This document shows positions 15,823 to 23,206 of a stretch of 34,087 nt of DNA, one piece after another. The position numbers were made by a program, and so were the translations under genes. The DNA comes from Pseudomonadota bacterium (GTDB lineage: Bacteria > Pseudomonadota > Gammaproteobacteria > Burkholderiales > Burkholderiaceae_C), in the NCBI GenBank assembly GCA_021819435.1, contig JAKARB010000023.1, positions 1-34,087 of the forward strand, in the 5' to 3' direction. The notes beneath the pieces are model-generated. The model saw only the letters and a list, made by a program, of their open reading frames with translations. It was not told the DNA's origin and searched no databases. How positions within the stretch are numbered: position 1 is the first letter of the stretch; every line of letters starts with the position of its first letter.

Positions 15823-16974
15823 ATGTCTTTCTCCCTCCAGCTTCCTGCCACGGCCGCCGACCTGCGCCTGAGGGCCCGGTCACGCCTGCCCCGCTTCCTG
15901 TTCGACTACGTCGACGGCGGCGCCACCGACGAGCAGACCCTGCACGCCAACGAGGCCGATTGGGCGAACGTGAAGCTGCGCCAGCGTGTGCTGGTCGATG
16001 TCGACGGGGTGGACACCGCCACGGTGCTGGCCGGCCAGGATTGCGAGATGCCCCTGGCCCTCGCCCCCATCGGCCTGGCCGGCCTGATGGCCAGGCGGGG
16101 CGAGGCGCAGGCCGCGCGCGCCGCCGAAGCCGCTGGCGTGCCCTTCACTTTGTCCACCGTCGGCATCTGCCCGCTCGACGAGGTCATGCGCGCGGTCAGG
16201 CAGCCCGTCTGGTTCCAGCTCTACATGCTGCGCGACCGAGGCATCGTCGAAGCTTTGCTTGAGCGCGCCTGGCAGGGCGGCTGCCGCACCCTCGTCTTCA
16301 CCGTGGACCTGCCGATCTCCGGCATGCGCCACCGCGACACGCGCAACGGCTTGTCGGCGCCGCGCGCGAGGGCCTCGCTCATCAAGGCCGCCCACCTGCT
16401 CGCCAGGCCCGGCTGGGTGTGGGACGTGGGCGTGCGCGGCAAGCCACATGGTTTCGGCAACCTCAGCGGGCAGGCGCCCGTCGCGCAAGACATGGACGCC
16501 TTCAAGGCCTGGGTGGACACGCAGTTCGACCCCACCGTGACCTGGGCCGACATCGACTGGTTGCGCGAGCGTTGGCCCGGCACCCTGCTGCTCAAGGGCA
16601 TCCTCGACGAAGGCGACGCGCGCATGGCGGTGAACGCTGGGGTGCAGGGCCTGATCGTGTCCAACCATGGCGGCAGGCAGCTCGACGGCGTGGCCTCGAC
16701 CGCGACCAAGCTGCCCGCCATCGCCCGCGCCGTGGCCGACGACATCGAGGTGCTGGTCGATGGCGGCATCCGCAGTGGCGTGGACGTGTTCCGCGCCCTG
16801 GCCCTGGGCGCGAAGGGCGTGCTCATCGGGCGGCCTTGGGTGTGGGCCCTGGCGGCCGGTGGCGAGCAAGGCCTGACCGAGCTGCTGCAACGCTGGCGGC
16901 ACGAGCTGAAGCTGGCCATGACCCTGGCCGGCGTGACCCGCGTGGCGGACATCGGCGCGGCCCACCTGGAATAA
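15823..16974 (+). CDS. FMN-dependent alpha-hydroxyacid oxidase/dehydrogenase
   Basis: This 383-residue TIM-barrel flavoprotein is of the LldD/glycolate oxidase/mandelate dehydrogenase family and oxidises an L-2-hydroxyacid to a 2-oxoacid. Visible marks are FDYVDGGATDE (Y29), FQLYMLRDR, TVDLPISGMRHRDTRNG, K258 and the active-site SNHGGRQLDG with catalytic H282 and R285, then VLVDGGIRSGVDVFRALALGA for FMN phosphate. I chose the second in-frame ATG because family similarity starts there; an ATG at 15772 would add 17 residues. The Shine-Dalgarno is weak. With the ThDP enzyme 42 bp downstream it resembles the mdlB-mdlC order of mandelate degradation. Confidence 0.9.
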   Translation: MSFSLQLPATAADLRLRARSRLPRFLFDYVDGGATDEQTLHANEADWANVKLRQRVLVDVDGVDTATVLAGQDCEMPLALAPIGLAGLMARRGEAQAARAAEAAGVPFTLSTVGICPLDEVMRAVRQPVWFQLYMLRDRGIVEALLERAWQGGCRTLVFTVDLPISGMRHRDTRNGLSAPRARASLIKAAHLLARPGWVWDVGVRGKPHGFGNLSGQAPVAQDMDAFKAWVDTQFDPTVTWADIDWLRERWPGTLLLKGILDEGDARMAVNAGVQGLIVSNHGGRQLDGVASTATKLPAIARAVADDIEVLVDGGIRSGVDVFRALALGAKGVLIGRPWVWALAAGGEQGLTELLQRWRHELKLAMTLAGVTRVADIGAAHLE

Positions 16975-17016
16975 GCACCAAGAACCGACTTGAGAACGAC
17001 CCGAGGAGACGACGAC

Positions 17017-18690
17017 ATGAACGGCGCCCAAGCCCTGATGAAGACCCTCGCCGACGCCGGCGTGACGGTGTGCTTCACCAACCCCGGCACCTCCGAGATG
17101 CACTTCGTGGCCGCGCTGGACCACGAGCCGCGCATGCGCGCCGTGCTCACGCTTTTCGAAGGCGTGGCCACCGGCGCGGCCGACGGCTACGCGCGCATGG
17201 CCGGCAAGCCCGCCGCCACGCTGCTGCACCTCGGTTGCGGCCTGGGCAATGGCCTGGCCAACCTGCACAACGCACGCAAGGGCCGCGTGCCCATCGTCAA
17301 CATCGTGGGCGACCACGCCACCCACCACGTCCAGTACGACGCGCAACTGCAATCCGACATCGAGACCGTGGCGCGCAACGTCTCGAAGTGGGTGCGCACC
17401 TCGTCGTCGACCGCCGAGCTGGCGGGTGACGCGGCCGAGGCGGTGGCCACGGCCCTGGGCGGCTCGGGCGGCGGCGGCCAGGTCGCCACGCTGATCCTGC
17501 CGGCCGACGTGTCCTGGAGCGAAGGCGGTGCGCCCGCTGCGCTGCCCACGCTGGCGCTGCCGCCGGTGGCCGACGACGCCGTCATCGAGGCCATCGCCCA
17601 GGCCATCCAGTCTGGCGGGAAGACCGCCTTGCTGCTGGGTGCGCGGGCCTTGCGCGAGCCGGGCCTGATGGCGGCTTCGCGCATCGCGGTCAAGGCCGGC
17701 GTCAAACTGTTCGCCGAGGTGTTTCCCACTCGCATCGAACGGGGCGCGGGCCTGCCCCACGTCGAGCGCATCGCCTACCTGGCCGAGCTGGCCTCGGTGC
17801 AACTGCATGGCCTCGAACACCTCGTCTTGGTCGATGCCAAGTCGCCCGTGTCCTTCTTCGCCTACCCCGGCAAGGCCAGCGACCTGGTGCCCGAAGGCTG
17901 CACCGTGCACACCCTGGCCTCGCCCTCGCAGGATGCCGTCGGCGGGCTGCTCAAGCTCGTGCGCAAGCTCGGTGCCGATGCCGTGCACCCCATGCTGCAA
18001 TCGGCGATCCGGCCCGATCGCCCGAAAGGCCGGCTCACCGCCGAGAAGGTCTGCAAGGCCGTGGGCCACTTCCTGCCCGAGCGTGCCATCGTCGTCGACG
18101 AGGCGCAAACGTCTGGCGTGATGCTGCCGCACTTCACCAAGGGCGCGCCGCGCCACGACGTGGTCACGCTCACGGGCGGCGCCATCGGCCAGGGCCTGCC
18201 CAACGCGGTGGGCGCGGCCATCGCCTGCCCCGACCGGCCGGTGCTGGCCCTGGTGGGCGACGGCTCGGCCATGTACACCATCCAGGCGCTGTGGACGATG
18301 GCGCGCGAGCGGCTCAACGTCATCGCCATCGTGCTCAACAACAAGTCCTACGCCATCCTCAACGTGGAGCTGCAGCGCGTGGGCGCCACCGGCCAGGGCG
18401 GCGGCCATGGCGAGAAGGCGCGCTCGCAGCTCGACCTGTCCAACCCCGGGCTGGACTTCGTGCAGATCGGCGCCGGCATGGGCGTGCACGCGGTGCGCGC
18501 CACCACGGCCGAAGAGTTCAACACCGCGCTCGAGAACGCCCTGCGCTCACCCGGCCCACACCTCATCGAGGCCCTGGTGCCCAACGCCTTTTCTGGCCTG
18601 AAGCTGCGCCTGCTGCCCCACGTGCTGAGCTCGCTGGCCAGCCTGCCGCAGCCGCTGGCCCGGCTCATCAAGCGCAAGGTGTCGCCGTGA
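17017..18690 (+). CDS. ThDP-dependent enzyme, acetolactate synthase/benzoylformate decarboxylase-like
   Basis: This 557-residue protein has the three-domain ThDP enzyme layout. E48 in LTLFEGVATGAADGYARM is the glutamate that activates the cofactor, and the C-terminal GDGS...NN motif (414-442) binds ThDP and magnesium. Family members cleave or join 2-oxoacids. Next to a 2-hydroxyacid oxidase, a 2-oxoacid decarboxylase role (2-oxoacid to aldehyde plus CO2) is more likely than acetolactate synthesis, and no small regulatory subunit is present. GAGGAGA seven bases before the ATG sets the start. LLHLGCGLGNGLANLHNARKGRVP resembles the MdlC/IlvG region that shapes the active site. Confidence 0.88.
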   Translation: MNGAQALMKTLADAGVTVCFTNPGTSEMHFVAALDHEPRMRAVLTLFEGVATGAADGYARMAGKPAATLLHLGCGLGNGLANLHNARKGRVPIVNIVGDHATHHVQYDAQLQSDIETVARNVSKWVRTSSSTAELAGDAAEAVATALGGSGGGGQVATLILPADVSWSEGGAPAALPTLALPPVADDAVIEAIAQAIQSGGKTALLLGARALREPGLMAASRIAVKAGVKLFAEVFPTRIERGAGLPHVERIAYLAELASVQLHGLEHLVLVDAKSPVSFFAYPGKASDLVPEGCTVHTLASPSQDAVGGLLKLVRKLGADAVHPMLQSAIRPDRPKGRLTAEKVCKAVGHFLPERAIVVDEAQTSGVMLPHFTKGAPRHDVVTLTGGAIGQGLPNAVGAAIACPDRPVLALVGDGSAMYTIQALWTMARERLNVIAIVLNNKSYAILNVELQRVGATGQGGGHGEKARSQLDLSNPGLDFVQIGAGMGVHAVRATTAEEFNTALENALRSPGPHLIEALVPNAFSGLKLRLLPHVLSSLASLPQPLARLIKRKVSP

Positions 18691-18733
18691 GGGGGCCATC
18701 AACAACTTTTTCCCGATGCGAAGGAGAGCTGAC

Positions 18734-19003
18734 ATGGCCAACTATGCACTGCGCGTGCCCGAGTCCCTGTTCGAATACGCCCGCCTCGTGGCCGAAGAGG
18801 AAAAGGTCTCGATGAACCAGTTCTTCGTGACCGCCATCGCCGAGAAGGTCTCGGCGCTCAAGACCGAGAGCTATTTCCGCGAGCGGATGGCCCGTGGCGA
18901 CGACGCGGCGTTCGACGCCTGGCTGGCAGCCAGCCCCGACGTGCCGCCAGAGGCTGGCGACGAGTTGCCTCCTTCTGCCCCAGCCCCCGATTCAGCCCCC
19001 TAA
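18734..19003 (+). CDS. Ribbon-helix-helix/HicB-like protein
   Basis: This 89-residue protein begins with a ribbon-helix-helix DNA-binding fold (about 1-45: YALRVPESLFEYARLVAEEEKVSMNQFFVTAIAEKV), as in HicB C-termini and CopG/Arc-type regulators. An acidic, proline-rich tail (about 60-89) follows and could bind a partner. AAGGAG lies seven bases before the ATG. It sits 43 bp after the ThDP gene and 85 bp before the protease/hydrolase fusion. No HicA-like toxin is nearby, so it is an orphan antitoxin-like regulator or a small transcription factor for its neighbours. Confidence 0.8.
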   Translation: MANYALRVPESLFEYARLVAEEEKVSMNQFFVTAIAEKVSALKTESYFRERMARGDDAAFDAWLAASPDVPPEAGDELPPSAPAPDSAP

Positions 19004-19088
19004 GGTTCATGATGGGCAGGCATGGGCCTGCTGGCTAGGATCCCCTCACGCATGCACCACGAACGCAACACGAGGGGAGACCGCACCC

Positions 19089-21296
19089 ATGCCCACCCGC
19101 CAGGCCACCATTGGCCAACGCACCGTTTCGCTCGACGCCCGCCCTGACCGCCTCGACCTGCGCGACCGGCCCTACACGCCGCCGCTGGGCAACCTGCCGG
19201 CCGAATGGCCGCCCAAGGATTGGATCGAGCAGCATCTGCCGCAATACGCCGAGCGCAAGCTGGTGCTTGACCAGGGCTCGGAAGGTGCCTGCACCGGCTT
19301 TGGCCTGGCTGCCGTCATCAACTACCTGAGCTTCTTCATCAGCCTGCGCAACCCCGGGGTCGAAGCCCGCAAGGTCAGCCCCGCCATGCTCTACCAGCTC
19401 GCGCGCATGTACGACGAGTGGCCCGGTGAGGACTACGAAGGCTCGAGTTGCCGGGGCGCGCTCAAGGGCTGGCATCGCCATGGCGTGTGCCGCGAAGAAC
19501 TGTGGCCCTACCAGCTTGACCGCAAGGGCCGCCGCGTGCATGTGGCGCCGCTCGAAGACCCCGACTTGCCCGACGACCCCGAGCACAACTGGGATGTCGA
19601 CGCGCTCTCGCGCACGCTGGGCGTGTACTACCGTGTCGACGTGCGCTCGGTGGTCGATTTGCAAGCCGCCATCTTCCAGAACGGCGCGGTCTATGTTTCG
19701 GCCACGGTGCACGAAGGCTGGGGCGTGCCCACGCGCAAGCCACTGCGCGGCCACGCCGACCTGGTGCGCATCAAACCGGTGGCCCAGCCCAAGCAGGCCG
19801 GTGGACACGCTTTCGCGCTGGTGGGCTACAACGAGCAGGGCTTCGTGGTGCAGAACTCGTGGGGCCCGGGCTGGGGCTCGCACGGCTTCGCGCTGCTGCC
19901 TTATGAAGACTGGGTTCAGCACGCCACCGACGCCTGGGTGTTCACCATGGGTGTGTCGTGCCAGCAGTTGGGGCTGGGCAGGGGCCTGGTGCGCACCAAG
20001 GGCACGGGCGCCGCCGCCAAGCTCGTGCGCTCGCCTCGCTTCCTCGTGCCTTTCAGCGGCAGCGCCATGGGCGCCGTGCCCGACCGGCCAAATGGCCTCA
20101 TCGGCGCCGACGACGCGCTGGCGCGCCGCTACCGCAATGTGCGCAAGCCCGAGAACCGCCCGCTGGATGCCGACCAGGCCTACCGCCACACCATCGTGCT
20201 CGACCGGGGCTTCCCGGTGCGCAACGACATCACCGCCGAGAGCCCGCAGGCCGCGCTCGATTCGGCCGTGCTGGCGCGCCCGGCGGCCTGGCTCAAGGCG
20301 AACCAAAGCATCAAGCTCATGGTCTACGCGCACGGCGGTCTCAACAGCGAAAGCGACTCCATCGGCCGCGTGCGCGTGATGGCACCCTACGCGCTGGCCA
20401 ACGGCATCTACCCGCTGTTCGTGACCTGGCGCTCGGGCCCGATGGAAACGGTTTGCGACCTGGTCGAGGAACTCGCCGCCAAGTTCGGCCTGAGCTCGCG
20501 GGGCACGGCGCCCGCTCGCGGCTGGCTCGACCGCATCACCGAGGGCACCGACCGCATGCTCGAACCGGTGCTGCGCGCGCCGGGCGGCGCCATGTGGGGC
20601 CAGATGAAGCTCAACGCCATCCGCGCCAGCGAAGACCCGCAAGGCGGTGTGCGCCTGGCGGTCGAGCGCCTGAAAAAACTCCAGGCCGAGGTGCCGGGCC
20701 TGGAGATCCACCTCGTGGGCCACTCGGCCGGCTCCATCGTGCTGGGCGCCATGCTCAAGCAGATGTCGGCTGCGGGCCTGAAAGCCGCCAGCACGCGGCT
20801 GTTCGCGCCCGCCTGCACCACGCGCTTCGCGGTCGAGCATTACGTGCCGGCGGTGCAAAAGGGCGTGCTGCCGGCAGAGCACTTCCACATCCACAACCTG
20901 TCGGACAAGAACGAACTCGACGACAGCGTCGGGCCCTACCGCAAATCCCTGCTCTACCTGGTCAGCCGCTCTTTCGAGGACGTGCACAAGATGCCGATTT
21001 TGGGCATGGCCAAGAACTTCGACCCCGCCACCACCGCGCCCGGCGCGACCGATGACACCTGGGCGCGCGACCGCGTGGCCGACGTGAAGCGCTGGCAGGA
21101 CTTCTGGTTCGGCCTGCCCCATGGCGGCGCCAACCTGCACCTGCTCGACGCGCGCAACATCGCCAACGGCGCTGGCACCGAGCAGTCCACCCACGGCTGC
21201 TTCGACAACTCGATCGACCTCATCGGTCAGGCGCTGGGCTACATCGTCGACCCGTCGAAGCCGACCCCGGTCAAGGTCGAGCGGCTGGATTACTGA
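19089..21296 (+). CDS. Two-domain protein: papain-like C1 protease plus alpha/beta hydrolase
   Basis: This 735-residue protein joins two hydrolase domains. Residues about 20-290 form a papain-like cysteine protease: LDQGSEGACTGFG (Q62, C68), GGHAFALVGYNEQGFVVQNSWGPGWGSHG (H240, N256), a complete Gln-Cys-His-Asn set. Residues about 400-735 look like an alpha/beta hydrolase: MVYAHGGLNS (oxyanion strand), nucleophile elbow GHSAGS (S546) and a late histidine (H702 in STHGCFDNSID). There is no signal peptide and no obvious inhibitory propeptide. GGGGAG lies six bases before the ATG. The substrate and biological role are unknown; both active sites look intact. Confidence 0.83.
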   Translation: MPTRQATIGQRTVSLDARPDRLDLRDRPYTPPLGNLPAEWPPKDWIEQHLPQYAERKLVLDQGSEGACTGFGLAAVINYLSFFISLRNPGVEARKVSPAMLYQLARMYDEWPGEDYEGSSCRGALKGWHRHGVCREELWPYQLDRKGRRVHVAPLEDPDLPDDPEHNWDVDALSRTLGVYYRVDVRSVVDLQAAIFQNGAVYVSATVHEGWGVPTRKPLRGHADLVRIKPVAQPKQAGGHAFALVGYNEQGFVVQNSWGPGWGSHGFALLPYEDWVQHATDAWVFTMGVSCQQLGLGRGLVRTKGTGAAAKLVRSPRFLVPFSGSAMGAVPDRPNGLIGADDALARRYRNVRKPENRPLDADQAYRHTIVLDRGFPVRNDITAESPQAALDSAVLARPAAWLKANQSIKLMVYAHGGLNSESDSIGRVRVMAPYALANGIYPLFVTWRSGPMETVCDLVEELAAKFGLSSRGTAPARGWLDRITEGTDRMLEPVLRAPGGAMWGQMKLNAIRASEDPQGGVRLAVERLKKLQAEVPGLEIHLVGHSAGSIVLGAMLKQMSAAGLKAASTRLFAPACTTRFAVEHYVPAVQKGVLPAEHFHIHNLSDKNELDDSVGPYRKSLLYLVSRSFEDVHKMPILGMAKNFDPATTAPGATDDTWARDRVADVKRWQDFWFGLPHGGANLHLLDARNIANGAGTEQSTHGCFDNSIDLIGQALGYIVDPSKPTPVKVERLDY

Positions 21297-21317
21297 ACCA
21301 GGCAGGAGAAGCGTCCG

Positions 21318-21365
21318 ATGAAGGTGGGCAGCGTCAACAAGGGCTTCATCGGCTACGTGGTCTGA
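21318..21365 (+). CDS. Possible 15-codon small ORF
   Basis: ATG to TGA encodes MKVGSVNKGFIGYVV. AGGAGA at 21304-21309, eight bases before the ATG, is a good Shine-Dalgarno, and the ORF starts 22 bp after the stop of the protease/hydrolase gene, so it would lie on the same transcript. Just after it, GTGGGGCG and CGCCCCCAC (about 21378-21420) could pair. It may be a microprotein, the remnant of a decayed gene or chance; without conservation data I cannot tell. Confidence 0.3.
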   Translation: MKVGSVNKGFIGYVV

Positions 21366-21429
21366 GACCGTGGCCTGAGGTGGGGCGTACCATCGCGCTT
21401 TCGCGTTTCGCGCCCCCACCTGTTCTCCC

Positions 21430-21771
21430 ATGAGCACCCTGCCCCCTTGCCCCCAATGCGCCTCGGCCTACACCTACGAAGACGGCGCCAACCTCGTGTG
21501 CCCCGAATGCGGCCATGAATGGAGCGCCAGCGCCACGGCCGAAGCCGAGCCGGCGGCCAAGGTCTGGAAGGACGCCCATGGCAACGTGCTCAACGACGGC
21601 GACACCGTCACCCTCGTCAAGGACCTGAAGATCAAGGGCTCATCCGCCGTCATCAAGGTCGGCACCAAGGTCAAGAGCATCCGGCTGATCGAGGGCGATC
21701 ACGACATCGATTGCAAGATCGACGGATTCGGCCCGATGCAGCTCAAGTCCGAGTTCATCAAGAAGGCGTGA
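21430..21771 (+). CDS. yjdM: Zinc-ribbon protein YjdM (PhnA family)
   Basis: This 113-residue protein has an N-terminal zinc ribbon with two CxxC pairs (C7/C10 and C24/C27). The PhnA/YjdM core follows ([42 protein letters not shown]) and ends in the family's [19 protein letters not shown]. Length and order match E. coli YjdM. The old name PhnA suggested phosphonate metabolism, but the function is not established. It appears to be a single gene; I see no strong Shine-Dalgarno (TTCTCCC precedes the ATG). Confidence 0.94.
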   Translation: MSTLPPCPQCASAYTYEDGANLVCPECGHEWSASATAEAEPAAKVWKDAHGNVLNDGDTVTLVKDLKIKGSSAVIKVGTKVKSIRLIEGDHDIDCKIDGFGPMQLKSEFIKKA

Positions 21772-21994
21772 GCATGGGTTGAGCGCCGACCCACGGGCAC
21801 ATGGCCGCACGCAGGCCGCTGTGGCCCGATGTTGGCCAATCACATCGGCGGCATCGACAAGTTAGGGAGATGCTCGTCAAAAGGGCTTGCCCATGGGGTT
21901 CGCCTCGCGCAGGCTGTTGGCGGCCTCCCCGCTGCCATCCATCGGCTGCCGGGGCCGTGCCCACGTGTCGCAACCCACTGACGAGGGAATCCCC

Positions 21995-22708
21995 ATGTCC
22001 AAGCTGTTCATCCCCAGGCTGTTCACCAGCCTTGCCGTCCTGGCCTTGACCATCCCGCTGTCGCTGCCGGCCTCCGCCGCGCTCGACACCTTCCTGAAAG
22101 TGCCTGGCGCGCCCGGCGACAGCACCGACAAGGCCCATGCCAAGGAAATCGTGATCGACTCTTGGTCCTGGGGCGCCAGCAACCAGGGCCGTAACGGGGT
22201 GCTGCTCGCACCCTTCACCTGGACCCAGTCGCTCGACAGCGCCTTCGTGCCGCTGTTCCTGGGTCTGGTCAACGACACCGAATTCGACCCGGTGCAGTTG
22301 TCGGTGCGCCATGTCGGCGAAAAGGCCTCGTCGGACTTCTTCAAGATGACGTTTTCCGATGCGCACGTGCTCACCCTGTCTTCGTCAGGCGATGGCGACA
22401 GCATCGTCGTCAGCGGCTCGATGAGCTACAGCGCCATCGCCATGAGCTACTGCCCGCAGGATGCAAAGGGCGGCCTTGGCCCCTGCAAGACCGGTTCGTT
22501 CACGCCGACCGCCAGCGGCGCCATGTCCTTCTCGGGCGATGCGCAGGTGCTGCGCGGCCTGGCCGAAGCCGGTGGTATCGTGAATTTCGCCATCGCGCCG
22601 GTGCCCGAGCCCTCGGCCGCCGCCGCCATGCTGGCCGGCCTGGTCACGCTGGGTGGTTTGGGCGGTTTGGCGTCGCGTCGACGCGACGTGGTCCAGCCCC
22701 GGGCCTGA
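21995..22708 (+). CDS. Hcp-like protein with PEP-CTERM sorting signal
   Basis: This 237-residue exported protein has a signal peptide (about 1-28, cleavage near ASA). Its central beta-rich domain resembles the Hcp/DUF796 fold of type VI secretion tube proteins (FLKVPGAPGDSTDKAHAKEIVIDSWSWG...; VQLSVRHVGEKASSDFFKMTF). The C-terminus is a classic PEP-CTERM tail: VPEPS at about 204-208, a hydrophobic stretch, then RRR. PEP-CTERM tails are cleaved by exosortase and usually go with extracellular polysaccharide. The start was set by GAGGGA before the ATG. No type VI or exosortase gene is in this window. The role is probably surface-associated. Confidence 0.85.
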   Translation: MSKLFIPRLFTSLAVLALTIPLSLPASAALDTFLKVPGAPGDSTDKAHAKEIVIDSWSWGASNQGRNGVLLAPFTWTQSLDSAFVPLFLGLVNDTEFDPVQLSVRHVGEKASSDFFKMTFSDAHVLTLSSSGDGDSIVVSGSMSYSAIAMSYCPQDAKGGLGPCKTGSFTPTASGAMSFSGDAQVLRGLAEAGGIVNFAIAPVPEPSAAAAMLAGLVTLGGLGGLASRRRDVVQPRA

Positions 22709-22805
22709 CCGCCCGTCCGGATCAGGCAGCCACCACCCACGCCGTGAGCCCTGGTGTTGGTGGCGCCGCTGGTCCGCTTCGGTGACTCGCATTAAGCTGC
22801 AGGCC

Positions 22806-23033
22806 ATGCCTGCCATCGCCCTGCCCCGCATCGATGCGCCCCGCTGCACCGGCTGTGGCCGCTGCGTCGCGGCCTGTCCGCCCCGGGTGATGTGGTTGCA
22901 GGCCACGGGCCCGAATGGCTGGGGCCCCAAGCAGGCCGAGCTGCATGACGCACCCGGATGCACCGGTTGTGCGCGTTGCGCCGTGGCATGCCCCTTCGGG
23001 GTGATTCGCATGGAGCGCGTGGCCGCGTCCTGA
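22806..23033 (+). CDS. Small 2x[4Fe-4S] ferredoxin-type protein
   Basis: This 75-residue protein carries two complete CxxCxxCxxxCP motifs (C14, C17, C20, C24 and C52, C55, C58, C62), so it should bind two [4Fe-4S] clusters and carry electrons in the cytoplasm. The Shine-Dalgarno is weak (GCAGG). No obvious oxidoreductase partner is adjacent. The 173 bp to the next gene hold nothing that I recognise. Confidence 0.88.
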   Translation: MPAIALPRIDAPRCTGCGRCVAACPPRVMWLQATGPNGWGPKQAELHDAPGCTGCARCAVACPFGVIRMERVAAS

Positions 23034-23206
23034 GCAAGCGCAGGCCGGTGCGCCCAGGCGCCCAAGCGTGCAAGGCGTCACGGCGGTGCGGTTTGCGTGG
23101 CCTGCAAGCGCGAAAACGCCCCATCGCGGGACCTTTCTGGCACCCCCCTTGCACCGGTTCAGCACCGACCCAGGTGAGCACCGCCGTGGTGCCCGAGGAC
23201 CACACC

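Noticed and set aside
15880..18489. An 869-codon open frame on the - strand across the hydroxyacid oxidase and ThDP enzyme genes
   Set aside because: High GC and codon bias leave the antisense frame open. The product is His/Gly/Ala/Arg-rich without domains, whereas the + strand genes have complete motifs.
17017..18690. Annotation of the ThDP enzyme as the biosynthetic acetolactate synthase large subunit
   Set aside because: No small subunit or branched-chain genes nearby, and it sits behind a 2-hydroxyacid oxidase, which favours a catabolic decarboxylase role.
19035..21437. An 800-codon open frame on the - strand opposite the protease/hydrolase fusion
   Set aside because: Same antisense artefact: low-complexity composition, no recognisable motif and no ribosome site.
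21995..22708. Evidence for a type VI secretion locus
   Set aside because: The Hcp-like protein has a signal peptide and a PEP-CTERM tail, and no other type VI component is in the window.
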